Shown: positions 5,524 through 13,596 of the stretch, piece by piece | How positions within the stretch are numbered: the first letter of the stretch is position 1 | Layout of the letters: each line of letters begins with the position of its first letter | Source of the DNA: Hyphomicrobiales bacterium | Lineage (GTDB): Bacteria > Pseudomonadota > Alphaproteobacteria > Rhizobiales > Hyphomicrobiaceae | Reading direction: 5' to 3' | Length of the DNA: 14,863 bases | NCBI GenBank assembly: GCA_017304275.1 | Contig: JAFKKW010000413.1 | Coordinates: 1-14,863 of the forward strand | Made by a program: the position numbers and the translations under genes | The notes under the pieces: generated by a model | What the model was told of the DNA's origin: nothing | Seen by the model: the letters and a program-made list of their open reading frames with translations, nothing else | The model's database searches: none

Positions 5524-6579
5524 TTAATGCCGATGGGTATGATGCATATCCGGCACATGCGGGTGCGTATGCTTTAGAGGCTCGTGGCGATGCCGATGCG
5601 TGTGGCGTTCACCCGCTGGATCGGTAGCAGTGTGCACGTGCCGATGATGCTGGTCATGAACGTGGGAGTGCGAGTGCTCAAGCGCTTCGTGGACATGCTC
5701 GTGCTCATGCCGCTCAGTAAGGTGAAGCCACACCCCAAGCCCCATTAAGCTGCCCGCGACAACAAGCTGGACCGTAACAGGTTCACCCAGCCCAAGGATC
5801 GATGCAAATGTTCCAAGAAACGGAGCGGTCGAGAAGTACGCACCGGTTCTTGCTGTTCCAAGATAACGAAGCGAGCGGACAAACAAGGCAAGGCTCAGGC
5901 CATAGCCGAGGAAGCCGACGAGTCCTGCCATAATCGCAGGCCAGATTTTCGGTAGCGTGCCCCCGAGCAGCAATCCGAGCGCCAAACTGACTGAGCCAGC
6001 AACCAGGCCCTTGATTTCGACAATCTGCAGAGGATCAGCAAGTGAGACTTTGCGTGTGAGATTGTTGTCCAGCCCCCAGGCGACGCAAGCTCCGACGATA
6101 AGCATTGGGCCGAACAGACTCGAAAGTGTCGGCCTGCCCGACCACGCTAGAACGGCCGCTCCCGCCACGAGGCAGATCATGCCAAGCGCAACTCTGCGAT
6201 CGAAATTCTCGTGAAAGGCAAACCAGGCCAGGAGCGCAGTTGCAACGCCTTCCAAAGTCAGGAGCAGGGACGCTGTCGAAGCTTCGGTTCGATCTAAACC
6301 CGCCATGAGGAGAATCGGCCCAGCAATTCCTCCGGCCACGATCGCTCCGGCTAGCGATGGCATGTCCTTGGCGTCAAGGGGCGCTTCCTGGGGAGTAGAG
6401 CCCGCCGGTAGGGTTTGCGTAAACCGCCGGAGTATACCTATGCCGATACCAGCGCCGCAATAAAGGATGCCGGCAAGAACAATTGGATCAATATCGCCAA
6501 GCAAAAACTTGGCGGCCGGGGTCGAAATGCCGAACAGGGCAGCGGAGGCGAGAGCAAGGATGACGGCATGACGGTTCAT
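5524..6579 (-). CDS. DMT/EamA-family transporter with His-rich C-terminal tail
   Basis: A 351-aa inner-membrane protein. Residues 1 to about 285 hold roughly ten hydrophobic helices in two EamA repeats, starting ILALASAALFGISTPAAKFLL. The last 65 residues, about 287-351, are soluble and contain about 24 histidines in HxH patterns (HEHEHVH, HSHSHVH, HTHRHRH, HHTHRH). Such tails bind Ni, Co, Zn or Cu ions, and together with the neighbouring CDF and RND genes they point to a metal role rather than the amino-acid or metabolite export usual for DMT carriers (inference). The ATG at 6579 begins directly at the first helix; an in-frame upstream extension is Arg/Ser-rich and unconvincing. It is divergent from the His-rich gene at 6869. 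Confidence 0.8.
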   Translation of the reverse strand: MNRHAVILALASAALFGISTPAAKFLLGDIDPIVLAGILYCGAGIGIGILRRFTQTLPAGSTPQEAPLDAKDMPSLAGAIVAGGIAGPILLMAGLDRTEASTASLLLTLEGVATALLAWFAFHENFDRRVALGMICLVAGAAVLAWSGRPTLSSLFGPMLIVGACVAWGLDNNLTRKVSLADPLQIVEIKGLVAGSVSLALGLLLGGTLPKIWPAIMAGLVGFLGYGLSLALFVRSLRYLGTARTGAYFSTAPFLGTFASILGLGEPVTVQLVVAGSLMGLGVWLHLTERHEHEHVHEALEHSHSHVHDQHHRHVHTATDPAGERHTHRHRHEPLKHTHPHVPDMHHTHRH

Positions 6580-6868
6580 GGATCTGATAGTACATAGCTG
6601 ACGGGAAGACGGCCAGATACTCTGGCGCGGGCGTAGCAGTCGCTCAATTGCGAAACTACGTTTGTCGCGGTGAGTTTTTGACCCGCGCGAATGATGCGGC
6701 GACGTCAAAGCCGGGTTCGTTCAGGTTTGCTCGTCGGTCATGGTCAGGCCGCATTTCAAAGTGAGGGATGTGGCAGTAACGGCGGAGGATTTGACGAACT
6801 CACTGCCAACATGCAACTTTCCGGCGGAAATGACATACTTGGCTCTGTTCTCGGCAAGGTCTGACAGG
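6580..6868. other. Divergent intergenic region
   Basis: 289 bp separate the DMT transporter (minus) from the His-rich protein gene (plus). The region should contain both promoters, but no pair of hexamers stands out. The only clear structure is the 15-bp inverted repeat at 6612-6626. A plus-strand frame is open from 6740 but the protein before 6869 lacks any recognisable feature. Confidence 0.4.
6612..6626. promoter_or_regulatory. 15-bp inverted repeat in the divergent metal-gene promoter region
   Basis: GCCAGA and TCTGGC flank TAC, 33-47 bp upstream of the DMT transporter start. It lies between divergently transcribed metal-related genes, a natural place for a metal-responsive operator. It does not match a regulator box I know, and no regulator gene is in the window. 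Confidence 0.3.
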
Positions 6869-7264
6869 ATGACGCCCGCGACCGCTTGGTTGCGCCGGAT
6901 CATCGCTAGCGTCGTGATCGCATTCATGGCTATCAATCTCGTCGGTGGAGCTTTCTCAGGGTACATCCACGCACACGAGCCCAACTACGATAGCAATCAC
7001 CATCATCATGGCGATGACGACCACCATGACCATGGGTTTGGTTCCGACTTAGAGGCTATCGGCCTGACCAACGAGGGAAGTTCGAATTCAGAAGATGGAG
7101 CTATGGCCCAGCTCCATGACCATGGCGCCAGTGTCGTGCTCGCCGAAGTAGAGGCGACTCACTGGACAGCTACAAGTCTTCAACACGTCTGGAGACAAAT
7201 CGAGCCCGCGAGGCGCATTACAAATCGCCGCGAAGCCTCCGAAAGACCTCCTAGAGTGGCATGA
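6869..7264 (+). CDS. Small His-rich exported protein of metal-resistance cluster
   Basis: A 131-aa protein. Residues 8-30 are a hydrophobic signal/anchor (LRRIIASVVIAFMAINLVGG). Then comes a metal-binding segment at 34-56 with HAH, HHHH and DDDHHDHG, and a second LHDHG at 82-86. It ends in ERPPRVA. Small His-rich proteins with this layout and an RPP-type tail occur beside heavy-metal RND genes in Rhizobiales and presumably bind metal in the periplasm. The ATG at 6869 has AAGG nine bases upstream; an earlier in-frame ATG at 6830 (GGCGGA too close) would add 13 residues. It is the first gene of the plus-strand metal cluster. No enzymatic motif is seen. Confidence 0.7.
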   Translation: MTPATAWLRRIIASVVIAFMAINLVGGAFSGYIHAHEPNYDSNHHHHGDDDHHDHGFGSDLEAIGLTNEGSSNSEDGAMAQLHDHGASVVLAEVEATHWTATSLQHVWRQIEPARRITNRREASERPPRVA

Positions 7265-7320
7265 CCGCGCGTTGGCGCCCGCATATCTATTGTCTGTCAC
7301 TCTGACCTAGGTTTCTGATC

Positions 7321-8985
7321 ATGCTTCATCTTGCCTGTGCGCTTCTGTTATCGTTGGGATCGGTCTCTCTCGCAGGTCCTGGTCATAGCGGCGACGAAGG
7401 GCACTCGCATGATGCGTCCCAAGCCGCTTCGTCACAAAGTCCGCGCGTCGTGGGAACGTCCGAAGCCTTCCAGCTTGTTGGCATTCTCAAGAACGACCTG
7501 CTCACGATCTATCTCGACCGGGAGCAGGACAACAGCCCGGTTCTCGATGCCACAGTCGAGGTTTCAGCGGACGGCAAAACCGTGGTCGCGGAGGCGACGT
7601 CGGACGGCACATATACGCTGCCGGCAGCAACCGTCGCAAAGCCTGGCGAAAACGTGCTCGAGTTCTCAATCACGGACGGACAGACCTTCGATCTTTTGGG
7701 GGGCACGCTGCTCGTTCCCGGTGAGAAATCCGAACACGCCGCACATGACCCAACGTCGCCTCGCGGATGGCTCGACCGGCCCATTCCAGCCGGTTGGGCA
7801 GCACTCGGGGGTATCATAGTGCTTGTGGCCGGCAGCTTGATTGGCGGGCTTTTCTCACGTCGTGCGATGCTTGCTCACATCCTGGTCTTGTTCGCTTCCG
7901 GAGCGCTGCTTTTCGGCGACCCGGCAACTGCTGGACCGGGACATTCCGGAGATGAGGGTCATGCGCATGGCCCAGAATCCGCCGATGGCGCGAGCGACAG
8001 TCCGCGTCGATTGTCGGACGGGTCGGTGTTTTTGCCCAAGCCCACGCAACGGCTTATTGAAGTTCGGTCACGCTATGTCGGGGCAGAGACGGTCCGCCGC
8101 GCCATCCGAATGCCGGGACGCGTGATTTCGAATCCGAACCACACTGCAATCGTTCAGAGCACGGTCGACGGGCGGATAACGCCGTACAACGGAAAGTTTG
8201 CCCAAGTTGGACAGAAAGTCCGTGCCGGCGAAGTGCTGGGATTCGTGCAGCCCGTCATGTCCGAGATTGATCGGTCGGATTTCGAGCAGACGGCGGGCCA
8301 GCTCGATCAGGAAATCGCGCTGGCCATAAACCGCCTAGAGCAATTCCGCAAATTCAGCACCTTTCCGGCCGAACGCATCCGCACCGCCGAGATCGAGGTG
8401 GCGAATTTAGAGCGTCGTCGCGCGGCGATGGCGCAACGGAAGAGGGGCAACGAGCCCCTGACCGCGCCGATCGATGGCGTGATCGCAACGGCCCAAGCGG
8501 TTATCGGGCAAGTCGTTTCACCGAAGGATGTGCTGTTCCAGATTGTTGAGCCACGCTCACCTTGGATTGAGGCGCTGGCGTACGAGACCGTCGACGTCGA
8601 TCAGTTGGGAGCGGCGCGCGCCGTAGTCAACAATCTTCCGCCGGAAAACTTGCAGTTCGTTTCGCGTAGCCCGTCACTCGCGCAGCATGCGACAGCCATT
8701 AAGTTTCAGGCTGCCGACCCCTCGCGCCTCGACATCGGCCGCCAAGTCACGGTGCTGGCGGAGACCGGCAAGCCGATGAGCGGGATCGTGATCCCTCGCG
8801 CCGCCGTTGTTCAGGCGCCTAACGGCGAGTTTGTCGTCTTCAGGCATATCGAACCGGAGCGCTTCGAACCGAAGCCGGTTCAGTTTGTCGATGTGGATGG
8901 GGAGCGTGTGCTGCTGACGGCAGGAATCGAAGCTGGCGAGAAGATTGCCGTGCAATCGGCTGCTCTCATCAACCAGATCCGGTGA
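7321..8985 (+). CDS. Heavy-metal RND efflux periplasmic adaptor (CzcB-like) with extra N-terminal domain
   Basis: A 554-aa membrane-fusion protein. Residues 1-18 are a signal peptide, followed by a His-containing stretch AGPGHSGDEGHSHD and a beta-rich periplasmic domain to about 155. Two hydrophobic segments (about 159-178 and 183-203), linked by a short RR loop, form a hairpin. A second copy of AGPGHSGDEGH (204-214) follows, and then the adaptor proper from about 230: FLPKPTQRLIEVRSRYV, a lipoyl-like half (TVDGRITPYNGKFAQVGQKVRAGEVLG), a coiled-coil hairpin (about 320-372), the second lipoyl half (LTAPIDGVIATAQAVIGQVV) and beta-barrel parts. Its role is to couple the HME-RND pump to an outer-membrane factor and hand over metal. 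The pump gene starts 9 nt after the stop, and its Shine-Dalgarno overlaps this stop codon. Confidence 0.85.
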   Translation: MLHLACALLLSLGSVSLAGPGHSGDEGHSHDASQAASSQSPRVVGTSEAFQLVGILKNDLLTIYLDREQDNSPVLDATVEVSADGKTVVAEATSDGTYTLPAATVAKPGENVLEFSITDGQTFDLLGGTLLVPGEKSEHAAHDPTSPRGWLDRPIPAGWAALGGIIVLVAGSLIGGLFSRRAMLAHILVLFASGALLFGDPATAGPGHSGDEGHAHGPESADGASDSPRRLSDGSVFLPKPTQRLIEVRSRYVGAETVRRAIRMPGRVISNPNHTAIVQSTVDGRITPYNGKFAQVGQKVRAGEVLGFVQPVMSEIDRSDFEQTAGQLDQEIALAINRLEQFRKFSTFPAERIRTAEIEVANLERRRAAMAQRKRGNEPLTAPIDGVIATAQAVIGQVVSPKDVLFQIVEPRSPWIEALAYETVDVDQLGAARAVVNNLPPENLQFVSRSPSLAQHATAIKFQAADPSRLDIGRQVTVLAETGKPMSGIVIPRAAVVQAPNGEFVVFRHIEPERFEPKPVQFVDVDGERVLLTAGIEAGEKIAVQSAALINQIR

Positions 8986-8994
8986 GGCTGATCG

Positions 8995-11900
8995 ATGTTC
9001 AACATTCTCGTCACGGCCAGTCTGCGTCATCGCCTGATCGTCCTGTTCGTAGCCGCCCTGCTGGTCGGTTACGGCATGATGATGCTGCCCCGCGTTCCAA
9101 TGGACGTCTTTCCTGATTTAACGAAGCCTATCGTAACGGTACAAACGGAAGCCGACGGCATGGCGCCGCAGGAAGTGGAACTTCTTGTCACGCGCCACAT
9201 CGAAACAGCAATGAACGGTCTTCCCGGCGTCGGGCGGGTGCGCTCGGTATCCGGTGTCGGCCTCTCTATCGTCTATGTCGAGTTCGACTGGGGAACGGAG
9301 ATCTACCGGAACCGTCAACTCGTGACCGAGAAGCTCGGCGGCATCCGCGATCGCCTGCCGCGCAACGCTGTCGCGTCTCTCGGTGGTATCAACTCGATCA
9401 TGGGCGAGATCATGCTGGTGGCTTTGACCGGGCCGAAGCTGTCGCCCATGGAACTGCGCGAAATCGCCGATTTCACCATCAGACCGCAACTTCTGGCGAT
9501 CCCCGGCGTGGCGCAGGTCATTCCAATCGGCGGCGAGGTGCGCCAGTTCCAGATCTCGCCCAGCCCCGTCGCCATGAAGACGCTCGGCGTAACGCCCGAA
9601 ACGCTGGAGGCGGCCGTGCGCAATTTCGGGATGAACTTCGGCGGTGGCTTTGTCGATCAGCACGGAAGCGAGTTTCTTATTCGCAATGTTGGCGATGCTG
9701 TCGATCTCCAGCAGTTGCGCAATGTCGCCGTGGCGCAGCATGGCGGCCGCACGATCCTTCTGAATGAGATTGCAGATATCTCATTTGCCCCCCGCGTGAA
9801 GCGTGGCGAAGCCGGATACAACGGGGCGCCATCCATCATCATGAGCATCCAGAAGATGCCTACGGCAGACACTCTGCCCTTGACCGCTGCGGTCGAAGCG
9901 GAGCTGGCCGCCTTACAGCGGACGCTGCCCGACGGCGTGAACGCAACAAACATCCAGTTCCGCCAGGCCACCTTTATTGAGCGATCGATAGAGAACGTGA
10001 AGTCGGTGTTGATCGAGGCAGCCGCGGTTGTTGCCATCGTGCTGGTGCTATTTCTTCTGAATTGGAGGGCCACCGTAATTTCGCTCACGGCCATCCCGAT
10101 CTCGATCCTGGTGACGGTTCTCGTCTTCAGCATCTTTGGGTTGACCATCAACACCATGACGCTGGGCGGCCTCGCCATTGCTATCGGCGAGTTGGTGGAC
10201 GATGCGGTCGTCGACGTGGAGAACATTCTTCGGCGGCTCAAAAACAACTCCCAGCTTCCGCAGCCGCTCCCTGCCATACAGGTGATCGCCGCCGCCAGCC
10301 GAGAGGTCCGCTCAGGGATCGTCTATGCGACGTTCATCATCGTTTTGGTCTTCGTGCCGCTGTTCGCGTTGAGTGGCGTCGAGGGCCGCCTGTTCACGCC
10401 GCTAGGCGTTGCCTACATCGTGTCGATCCTGGCATCCCTGCTGACGGCCATCACGGTCACTCCGGTGCTTTCCTATTACCTTCTACGCAACACGCGGGTA
10501 TCGGTGCACAAGGACACTGCCATCGTGCGTGAGCTCAAGGCCGGCAATAGCTCGCTGCTTCGGTGGGCCTTCGACCACCCCCGTACCGTTGTTCTTCCAA
10601 TTGTCGGCGCGGTCGCATTGGCCAGTGTCGGCGCGGCGCTGTTGCCGCGTGCGTTCTTGCCGCCCTTCAACGAAGGGACCCTTCTCGTTGGCATGCAATA
10701 CAATCCCGGCATAAGCCTCGCGGAATCGCATCGCTTGGGTTTCGCGGCCGAGCGGCTTGTCATGACGGTCCCCGAGGTCAAGTCCGTCGGCCGGCGCACC
10801 GGGCGCGCGGAGCTCGATAGCCACGCCGAAGGCGTCCACGCGAGCGAACTCGACATAGACCTCGAGCGCTCAACCCGGCCGAAGGAAGCGGTGTTCGAGG
10901 ATATACGCGAAAAACTATCCGTTCTGCCGGTGTCGGTGGCGCTCGGGCAGCCGATCTCGCACCGGATCGATCACATGCTCTCCGGCGTTCGGGCCGCGAT
11001 TGCAATCAAGATATTCGGCCCGGATCTGGACGTGCTCCGCACGCTTGCCGACAATCTCAACACACGTTTGAAAGCCGTTCGGGGTCTCGTTGATCTCAAC
11101 GTCGAGAAGCAAACGCTGATCCCGCAGATTCGCGTCCGAGCCACGGCGGAAAACGCTGCGATCTACGGCTTGTCTCCCGCGCAGGTCACATCGGCGATTG
11201 AAGGCCTCTCGAATGGCCGCGTCGTTTCACAGGTCAGTGATGGACTGCGCCGTTTCGACGTCGTTGTGCGCCTGTCTGACGAGAACAGGTCGACGCGCGC
11301 CTTGGGTGACGTCCTGATCCCTACGCCGACCGGCTATGTGCCGCTTCACTATGTGGCGAGTGTCGACGAGACAGTGGGTCCGAATCAGATTCTCAGGGAG
11401 AACGGGCATCGCCGCATCCTGCTGTTCGGTAACGGCGACGGCGTGCGCGACATGGCGGCCATAGTCGAGGATGTCCGTCGCATCACCTCCGAGATGGATC
11501 TCCCCTCCGGGTACGTGATCCGCGTCGATGGCACATTTCAGGCACAAGAACAGGCGACGCGCACCATCGCGCTGCTGTCTCTCGTTTCTCTCGCCCTGAT
11601 CTTCCTGGTGCTTTACTCGCGCTACCAGTCTGCCGTGCTCAGCACCATTATTCTTATGAATATCCCGCTGGCCCTGATCGGAAGCGTAGTGGCGCTTTGG
11701 ATTGCCGGACAACCGTTGTCGGTCGCCAGTATGATTGGCTTCATCACGCTGGCCGGCATCACGGCACGCAACGGCATCCTCAAGATCAGTCACTACATAA
11801 ACCTCGCCGTGCTTGAAGGTGAGACTTTTGGACGGGAGCTGGTCATACGCGGTAGCCTCGAACGCCTGACACCCGTTTTGATGACGGCCCTCGCTGCCGG

Positions 11901-12132
11901 GCTCGCACTCATTCCATTGTTGATCGGGGCCGACCAGCCGGGGCGCGAAATCCTTCATCCCGTTGCGGTCACCATTTTCGGCGGGCTCGTCACAGCTACA
12001 ATAATCGACACGGTGCTAACACCGTTGTTGTTTCTGAGGTTTGGCCGCAAACCGCTGGAGGCGCTTGTCGCTGAACGCGCTGCGGCGAACACAACGGCCG
12101 CCATCGGAAACGGTGTGGCCGAAGCCTATTGA
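8995..12132 (+). CDS. HME-family RND heavy-metal efflux pump (CzcA/CusA/NrsA-like)
   Basis: A 1045-aa inner-membrane proton-driven exporter of full family length. It starts MFNILVTASLRHRLIVLFVA (TM1) with the HME motif PRVPMDVFPDL, followed by a large periplasmic loop. TM2-TM6 begin near residue 340; a second periplasmic loop contains FLPPFNEGTLL and SHRIDHMLSGVRAAIAIKIFG; TM8-TM12 follow. The TM4 signature is GELVDDAVVDVEN with D402, D403, D407 and E409. It differs from the CzcA type (DFG...DGAVVxVEN) and the CusA type (GAMVDAAIVxxEN) and is nearest, from memory, to the subgroup that includes the nickel pump NrsA. Substrate therefore stays open (Ni/Co, Zn/Cd or Cu). Its Shine-Dalgarno GAGG overlaps the stop of the adaptor gene, so the two are one unit. 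Confidence 0.9.
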   Translation: MFNILVTASLRHRLIVLFVAALLVGYGMMMLPRVPMDVFPDLTKPIVTVQTEADGMAPQEVELLVTRHIETAMNGLPGVGRVRSVSGVGLSIVYVEFDWGTEIYRNRQLVTEKLGGIRDRLPRNAVASLGGINSIMGEIMLVALTGPKLSPMELREIADFTIRPQLLAIPGVAQVIPIGGEVRQFQISPSPVAMKTLGVTPETLEAAVRNFGMNFGGGFVDQHGSEFLIRNVGDAVDLQQLRNVAVAQHGGRTILLNEIADISFAPRVKRGEAGYNGAPSIIMSIQKMPTADTLPLTAAVEAELAALQRTLPDGVNATNIQFRQATFIERSIENVKSVLIEAAAVVAIVLVLFLLNWRATVISLTAIPISILVTVLVFSIFGLTINTMTLGGLAIAIGELVDDAVVDVENILRRLKNNSQLPQPLPAIQVIAAASREVRSGIVYATFIIVLVFVPLFALSGVEGRLFTPLGVAYIVSILASLLTAITVTPVLSYYLLRNTRVSVHKDTAIVRELKAGNSSLLRWAFDHPRTVVLPIVGAVALASVGAALLPRAFLPPFNEGTLLVGMQYNPGISLAESHRLGFAAERLVMTVPEVKSVGRRTGRAELDSHAEGVHASELDIDLERSTRPKEAVFEDIREKLSVLPVSVALGQPISHRIDHMLSGVRAAIAIKIFGPDLDVLRTLADNLNTRLKAVRGLVDLNVEKQTLIPQIRVRATAENAAIYGLSPAQVTSAIEGLSNGRVVSQVSDGLRRFDVVVRLSDENRSTRALGDVLIPTPTGYVPLHYVASVDETVGPNQILRENGHRRILLFGNGDGVRDMAAIVEDVRRITSEMDLPSGYVIRVDGTFQAQEQATRTIALLSLVSLALIFLVLYSRYQSAVLSTIILMNIPLALIGSVVALWIAGQPLSVASMIGFITLAGITARNGILKISHYINLAVLEGETFGRELVIRGSLERLTPVLMTALAAGLALIPLLIGADQPGREILHPVAVTIFGGLVTATIIDTVLTPLLFLRFGRKPLEALVAERAAANTTAAIGNGVAEAY

Positions 12133-12159
12133 TCCCCCACATTGAACGGAGAACGCAAC

Positions 12160-12534
12160 ATGCCTCGTAGCACGCTGACCGCCAGTCTTCTCGCAGTGGC
12201 TCTGGCGGTATCAGGTCCCGCTTTGGCGCAAAAGGCAGGACAGCATGGCGGACAACCTGCCGTCGTCGCCGGTCATCACGATGCCGAACTCGTGATCGAG
12301 CCGACAAGGCTCGTCCTCTACCTCACCAATCACGGAAAGCCTTTGTCGGCCAAAGACAATACCATCAAGGCGACCGTTCAGGACGCCGGAACCAAGTCCG
12401 AGATCAAGTTGACGGTCGAGGGCGACCACCTTGTCGGTCCGCTCTCCACACCTTTGAACAAGGGCGCGATCGTGCTGCTCTCTGGAAAAACAGAAGATGG
12501 GCATGGCGTATCGGCCCGCTTTACCGTGAGGTAG
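12160..12534 (+). CDS. Small exported protein of the metal-efflux cluster
   Basis: A 124-aa protein with a clear signal peptide, cleaved probably after residue 23 (GPALA-QK). The mature protein is a single beta-rich domain: HHDAELVIEPTRLVLYLTNHGKPLSAKDN, later GPLSTPLNKGAIVLLSGK and DGHGVSARF. It has no cysteine and few histidines (QHGGQ, AGHHDAE). The ATG at 12160 follows GGAG at good spacing; a TTG at 12142 is possible but poorer. It sits 27 bp after the RND pump stop, so it is likely in the same transcript. I know similar unnamed proteins next to rhizobial metal RND pumps, but no proven function. It lacks the metal motif of CusF and should not be called that. Confidence 0.7.
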   Translation: MPRSTLTASLLAVALAVSGPALAQKAGQHGGQPAVVAGHHDAELVIEPTRLVLYLTNHGKPLSAKDNTIKATVQDAGTKSEIKLTVEGDHLVGPLSTPLNKGAIVLLSGKTEDGHGVSARFTVR

Positions 12535-12545
12535 CCAGCATAATC

Positions 12546-12578
12546 CCCGGCAGCAATCGCCAGACGAGTGCTGCCGGG
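12546..12578 (+). terminator. Strong stem-loop, possible terminator
   Basis: CCCGGCAGCA and TGCTGCCGGG form perfect 10-bp arms around a 13-nt loop, starting 12 bp after the stop of the small exported protein. No T-run follows (CGGTTGGCGTTTGG), so this is not a textbook intrinsic terminator. It may instead stabilise the 3' end of the upstream transcript. Confidence 0.4.
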
Positions 12579-12712
12579 CGGTTGGCGTTTGGCCCGTGGA
12601 GTTACCTGCCCCGGCACAGGGCCAGACTTGTCCGGCCCGAATAAAGTTAACGCGCCGGCCGTTACATGCGTTATGCTTGCCGAACCAAGGAACCTGTGCC
12701 ACGATTCCTACC

Positions 12713-13090
12713 GTGAAAAAACGCTTTTACCGACGGTGTTTCGGAGTCCTCGGCATCTTTGCGATGCTCGGGGCGCTGGTCACATTGCCGCTGACCAGCA
12801 CCTACACGCTGGCGATGGCCACCGCTCATCAAGCCGCACCCGGAGACATGGCGAAATCCGATGCAATGCCTTGTCATAAGCCGGCGCAGCAGAAATCCTG
12901 TCCGGATTGCCCGCAGAAGGTATGCCCGGAAATTGGGACCTGCTTAGTCAAGTGCTTCCAGCAGCTCGTGCCACCTCCTGCAAGTGGTGTGCATCTGGAA
13001 ATGGCCGTCGCGGCGCGGTTATCGCCGATCGCTGACGACGTTGTAGCCAGCTCACTTGTGGCACCTCTTCTCCGACCTCCCAGCGTCTGA
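12713..13090 (+). CDS. Cys-rich small exported or membrane-anchored protein
   Basis: A 125-aa protein. The basic start KKRFYRR and hydrophobic residues 9-36 form a signal peptide or anchor. The mature part has a cysteine cluster: C54, C63, C66, C71, C77 and C81, with CHKP, CPDCPQKVCPEIGTC and VKCF. A Pro/Val-rich tail follows, ending LLRPPSV. The pattern suggests a periplasmic thiolate metal-binding protein, with Cu the likeliest ion given the adjoining CusB-type adaptor and FixH protein. The start is GTG at 12713, chosen because the signal begins there; its ribosome-binding site is weak. Upstream in-frame GTG (12596) would add an unlikely extension. It has no catalytic motif. Confidence 0.6.
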   Translation: MKKRFYRRCFGVLGIFAMLGALVTLPLTSTYTLAMATAHQAAPGDMAKSDAMPCHKPAQQKSCPDCPQKVCPEIGTCLVKCFQQLVPPPASGVHLEMAVAARLSPIADDVVASSLVAPLLRPPSV

Positions 13091-13094
13091 TCCA

Positions 13095-13136
13095 CGCCCG
13101 ATAACGGGCGATCAATGGTTACGGCACGTGTGCCGT
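13095..13136. promoter_or_regulatory. Two adjacent inverted repeats upstream of the FixH gene
   Basis: CGCCCG-ATAA-CGGGCG at 13095-13110 begins just after the Cys-rich gene stop and could form a short hairpin. ACGGCAC-GT-GTGCCGT at 13121-13136 is a 16-bp near-palindrome with perfect 7-bp arms, the right size for a dimeric regulator. They lie 65-106 bp upstream of the FixH start. No known box was recognised. Confidence 0.35.
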
Positions 13137-13200
13137 GGCCGTTGAACGCGTCGGCCAGTGACGGCCGTCGCGACGGTTCACGACAACAGGAGATACACAA

Positions 13201-13596
13201 ATGATCCACAAACATCTGCGCGCAGCTGCCTTCGGCAGTGCGCTGCTCACCGCCCTTGCGACCACAGCAAGGGCGGACATCAAGGACTACGAGTTTCGGC
13301 TCGACGAGAACGACATGAAACAAGGCGAGGCGACCATTGCCGTCAAGCTCGTCCATAAGCCCTCGGGCCGAGCCATCCCCGACGCGGTGATTTTCGCCAA
13401 GCGCATCGACATGGGGCCAGACAAAATGGAGGCGAAGACCGCCCCGCTTGAGCCGGTCACGTCAAGCGAGCTCGGTGTCTATCTTTTCAGGACCAACCTG
13501 ATGATGGCGGGCAGCTGGGCGCTTTCGCTCGGCGCCAAGGTGCAGGGCGAGGAAGGCACTGTTCAAAGCAAGCTCATCGTGAAAGCACTGCCATGA
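13201..13596 (+). CDS. FixH-family exported protein
   Basis: A 131-aa protein with a signal peptide of about 25 residues (cleavage near ARA-DI). The mature beta-sandwich reads as FixH/YtkA-like: DYEFRLDENDMKQGEATIAVKLVHK, then IPDAVIFAKRIDMGPDKM, a Gly-Val-Tyr strand, and MMAGSWALSLGAKVQGEEG. Several methionines (DMGPDKM, LMMAG) could help bind soft metals. FixH itself belongs to cytochrome oxidase assembly and cation transport. In Rhizobiales, FixH-like proteins also precede CusB-type adaptors, which fits here. A strong AGGAG lies 8 bases before the ATG. Its stop overlaps the next start by 4 bp (ATGA), so it is coupled to the adaptor. Confidence 0.8.
   Translation: MIHKHLRAAAFGSALLTALATTARADIKDYEFRLDENDMKQGEATIAVKLVHKPSGRAIPDAVIFAKRIDMGPDKMEAKTAPLEPVTSSELGVYLFRTNLMMAGSWALSLGAKVQGEEGTVQSKLIVKALP

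Noticed and set aside
5287..5524. Small genes between the CDF and DMT transporter genes
   Set aside because: Two short minus-strand frames exist, but neither has a good ribosome-binding site, a motif or a hydrophobic pattern; they are mentioned only in the intergenic entry.
9118..9741. Long minus-strand open frame inside the RND pump gene
   Set aside because: It is a shadow of a GC-rich coding region; the plus-strand product is unambiguous.
12160..12534. Calling the small exported protein CusF or another known copper chaperone
   Set aside because: The conserved His/Met/Trp metal site of CusF is not visible, so only a descriptive name is justified.
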